The notes under the pieces were generated by a model. It did no database searches, was not told the origin of the DNA, and was given only the letters and a program-made list of their open reading frames with translations. Of a stretch of 41,364 nt of DNA, positions 39,428 through 41,364 are shown piece by piece. The position numbers were made by a program, and so were the translations under genes. This stretch comes from Prevotella sp. (GTDB lineage Bacteria > Bacteroidota > Bacteroidia > Bacteroidales > Bacteroidaceae), in the NCBI GenBank assembly GCA_017554385.1, contig JAFZIL010000071.1:1-41364 (forward strand), read 5' to 3'. Each line of letters begins with the position of its first letter. The first letter of the stretch is position 1.

Positions 39428-40255
39428 ATGAGTGTAGTAATTGTGATTCTAATTCTATTATTAATTGCCTTCGGCTTTTATTTCTTATTTGTTCGCCATC
39501 GGTATGTAAAGAAACTGGATGTTGCTGTCAGGCGTGCCCAGAAGAGCGAACAGCTAAAGTCGGTGTTTATTGAGAACATCAGCCGTACCCTCCGTTCGCC
39601 ATTGAACGCTATAGCAGGATCCTGCAACACGATTCTCGAGGAAAAAGGCGACAACATGCAACCGGCACAAGTAAGAAAATTAGTGACCGACATTTCCGAC
39701 AACTCAAAGGAATTGCTCGAATTCGTCAAGGAGCTTCACGAAATGTCAAAGTTCGAGGGCATCACTCCATCCTTCACATTCATAGAGGTCAACCTTACTG
39801 AGCTCATGGCGTCTTATCGGCGAGAGGCCATGAACTATACGAAGCCCGAAATCGCTGTCCGCGTCACCTCAGACCTGTCGCCTCACTGCAGGGCTATACT
39901 CGACACCAATCTCATGCACCAGCTTATGATGCATCTGCTGACGATTGCCGCAAGACACGTGACCGAGGGCGACATCTTCATCAGATATAGCTGTGAACGC
40001 AGGGGCCTGAAAGTATCTATCAGCTATACAGGCATAGAGCAAACCGAGCATGTGAGTGGCGACATCCTCACAATACTTAAGGAAGATGATGCGCTGAAAG
40101 ATGCCGGCAAGTCCACCTCATTCGGACTCGCTATCAGCAGAGCCATTGTCGATATGTTCGGAGGTGAGTTCTACCTGGATTCGGGACAAGACAAGAAAAA
40201 TGTTGCAACTTTCTGGTTCCCATGCCAGATGAAAGACATCTATAAGGATATATAA
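39428..40255 (+). CDS. Degenerate sensor histidine kinase (pseudo-kinase)
   Basis: The 275-aa protein has one N-terminal membrane segment (MSVVIVILILLLIAFGFYFL), a coiled stretch, a HisKA-like helix pair (IENISRTLRSPLNAI) and an ATPase-like domain ending FGGEFYLDSGQDKKNVATFWF. The position of the phospho-acceptor His in ENISHEIRTPLN-type boxes is Arg53, followed by Thr54 in place of Glu. The N box lacks its Asn residues (HLLTIAARHV), and the G1 Asp is Tyr (SYTGIEQ). FGLAISRAIVDMFGG is kept. So the fold is recognisable but phosphotransfer is unlikely. It has its own promoter and overlaps the LUD gene start (TAATG). No receiver domain is seen nearby. Confidence 0.8.
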   Translation: MSVVIVILILLLIAFGFYFLFVRHRYVKKLDVAVRRAQKSEQLKSVFIENISRTLRSPLNAIAGSCNTILEEKGDNMQPAQVRKLVTDISDNSKELLEFVKELHEMSKFEGITPSFTFIEVNLTELMASYRREAMNYTKPEIAVRVTSDLSPHCRAILDTNLMHQLMMHLLTIAARHVTEGDIFIRYSCERRGLKVSISYTGIEQTEHVSGDILTILKEDDALKDAGKSTSFGLAISRAIVDMFGGEFYLDSGQDKKNVATFWFPCQMKDIYKDI

Positions 40256-40890
40256 TGACACCGATTGAAGAAAGAAACGCAAAACTTGCAGAACGGATCA
40301 TCAAGAACCTGCAACGTCGCCACATCGAGGGTTTCTACTGTCCGACTGACGAGGAAGCTGTAAAGAAGGTATCGGAACTGATAGCAGATGGTAGCTCCGT
40401 GACGTGGGGCGGTACGATGACTGTCCGCGATCTGGGCATACCTGATGCGCTAAGAAGCCGGGGAACCTTGGAGGTGCTTGACCGTGACTTGGTAGAGACT
40501 CCCGAGGAAAAGCAGGCCATGTATCTCAGGGCTTTTTCTACGGATGTCTACCTGACCAGTGCCAACGCGATCTCCGAGGATGGCGTTATCGTGAATATCG
40601 ACGGCAATGGCAATCGTGTGGCTGCAATCACCTGGGGACCGAAAAAGGTTATCTTTGTTATCGGCTTGAACAAAGTGGCCCAGACGGTAGAGGCAGCACT
40701 TTCAAGAGCAAGAGGAACGGCATCACCCATCAATGCTGCCCGGTTCGACATTAAGACACCATGCCAAACAGACGGTGTATGCCACAACTGCAACTCGCCA
40801 GAATCCATCTGCAACTACGTCCACTTCCTTAGAAACTCCCCCAGAGGCCGTCATGTCGTAGTGCTCGTTGGAGAGAGCCTCGGATATTAG
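40255..40890 (+). CDS. LUD-domain lactate utilization protein
   Basis: The 211-aa protein starts MTPIEERNAKLAERIIKNLQ, with SSVTWGGTMTVRDLGIPDAL, VYLTSANAISEDGVIVNIDGNGNRVAAI, KVIFVIGLNKVAQTVEAALSRAR and CQTDGVCHNCNSPESICNYV, ending LVGESLGY. This is the LUD (LutC/DUF162) family. LutC-type proteins act with lactate dehydrogenase complexes. Its ATG overlaps the stop of the kinase-like gene (TAATG), so they are coupled. The lactate permease and dehydrogenase lie upstream, so the block forms a lactate utilisation locus. Confidence 0.9.
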   Translation: MTPIEERNAKLAERIIKNLQRRHIEGFYCPTDEEAVKKVSELIADGSSVTWGGTMTVRDLGIPDALRSRGTLEVLDRDLVETPEEKQAMYLRAFSTDVYLTSANAISEDGVIVNIDGNGNRVAAITWGPKKVIFVIGLNKVAQTVEAALSRARGTASPINAARFDIKTPCQTDGVCHNCNSPESICNYVHFLRNSPRGRHVVVLVGESLGY

Positions 40891-40891
40891 G

Positions 40892-41044
40892 CATCATTGG
40901 TTAGAGGGCTTCAAGGACACCCCCGAATCTGTCCGCAAGACTGTTGAGACCATCAAGACCCATCCTCTTGTTCCCAAGGATATTGTGGTAAGAGGCTTCA
41001 TCATCGACTCTGAAACGGGAGCATTGGAAGAGATAAAGGACTAA
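40892..41044 (+). pseudogene. 3' remnant of a beta carbonic anhydrase
   Basis: From 40895 an open frame reads HWLEGFKDTPESVRKTVETI and continues to HPLVPKDIVVRGFIIDSETG before TAA at 41042-41044. This is the C-terminal end of a beta-class carbonic anhydrase (typically HPLxPxDVxVhGxxID), but no N-terminal part precedes it: the frame begins right after the LUD stop codon. About 50 residues of about 200 remain, so the gene is a fragment. Confidence 0.7.
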
Positions 41045-41046
41045 GT

Positions 41047-41300
41047 TTTATTGACTATCTGCCGAAAGATCCTGCAATACTGGTTTCGAGTGTCAACATG
41101 CTTCTATGGGAAGGGAGGAGTCCGCGAGACTAACGAGTGTGTCGTGGAGGGCACCAGAGTTTGACAGCCTCGAATCACTTTGCTATGCCTTCAGCAGAGA
41201 ACCAAAAGAGATAAAAGACTATCTGTTGAAATACGGATTTGTCAGGAGTGAGCATCAGAAACAGAGAATCTTTGTTCATTCAACACTGAGTCCACTTTAA
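41047..41300 (+). pseudogene. Broken DUF4250-like gene
   Basis: A first frame reads LPKDPAILVSSVNMLLW from 41059, like the start of DUF4250 proteins, then hits a stop. A second frame from about 41157 reads EFDSLESLCYAFSREPKEIK and goes to a TAA at 41298-41300, like the DUF4250 second half. The two frames differ by one, and about 50 nt between them have no family counterpart. No good start codon precedes the first part. Confidence 0.6.
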
Positions 41301-41332
41301 AAAGTCCACATACTGCCGCAACGGGAGGCGCA

Positions 41333-41364
41333 GCCACTCCCCTCCCTTCAAGGGGAGGGGTGGC
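41333..41364. repeat. GC-rich palindrome at the right edge
   Basis: GCCACTCCCCTCCC pairs with GGGGAGGGGTGGC around TTCAA, running to the last base of the window. Together with the pta-ackA arms and the dehydrogenase palindrome it forms a CCCTCC/GGAGGG family; the element may extend beyond the edge. Confidence 0.7.

Noticed and set aside
1-41364. A transposon or prophage as source of the repeats
   Set aside because: No transposase, integrase, reverse transcriptase or phage gene is visible in the window, so the enzyme behind the repeats, if any, is elsewhere.
1-41364. tRNA or rRNA genes
   Set aside because: I found no cloverleaf with a T-arm GGTTCGAATCC-like motif and no rRNA-like conserved stretch.

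Overview
This 41 kb window looks like chromosomal DNA of a Bacteroidales bacterium, most likely Prevotellaceae. The evidence is the promoter type (a TAnnTTTG -7 box with a TTTG/TTG -33 box about 19-20 nt upstream), weak Shine-Dalgarno sequences, a PorX-type PglZ response regulator of the type IX secretion (T9SS) branch, a BspA-like leucine-rich-repeat protein, a GH43 enzyme with a signal peptide, and Bacteroidales-style housekeeping proteins. No rRNA, tRNA, CRISPR array or transposase was found.

Layout. Positions 1-6109 are a leftward run: MATE exporter, cytidylate-kinase-like protein, YfcE-like phosphoesterase, a 60-aa membrane protein, rmlB, purT, fdtA, and a FemAB/GNAT-like gene cut by the left edge. 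It is divergent from a rightward S8 protease, xseA, xseB. ilvE and a DUF975 membrane protein follow, then trmB, the LRR protein, porX and tsaE, then a small RNA gene. A leftward RNase HI, a repeat-rich 600-bp gap and a secreted GH43 enzyme come next. argS and a small lipoprotein run leftward, then a second copy of the small RNA, an M20 deacylase, a leftward Xaa-Pro aminopeptidase, mdh plus gamma carbonic anhydrase, DUF2461, pta and ackA, a leftward hipBA module, a membrane phosphoesterase, and finally a lactate block (permease, FAD/Fe-S dehydrogenase, degenerate histidine kinase, LUD protein). The right edge holds remnants of a beta carbonic anhydrase and a DUF4250 gene.

The most unusual content is repetitive. 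At least 15 short arrays with periods of 7, 8 or 9 nt, in several sequence families, are scattered through the window. Some fill the gap up to a start codon (xseA, xseB, gamma carbonic anhydrase, lactate dehydrogenase). Others lie inside genes without breaking the frame (xseA twice, argS, M20, PepP, lactate dehydrogenase), supply part of a signal peptide (LRR protein) or form a C-terminus (FdtA). Several are long inverted repeats. The copies in xseA and the lactate dehydrogenase belong to one family and are read in the same frame, giving similar peptides, which recalls the Rickettsia palindromic elements. The second notable item is the pair of about 285-nt RNA genes with identical-style promoters, a conserved 5' block, a variable middle, and a terminator hairpin with compensatory base changes.

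All functional names are from reading the sequence only. Start codons were often moved inward from the longest open frame, because a recognisable promoter or the family N-terminus lies inside the longer frame.
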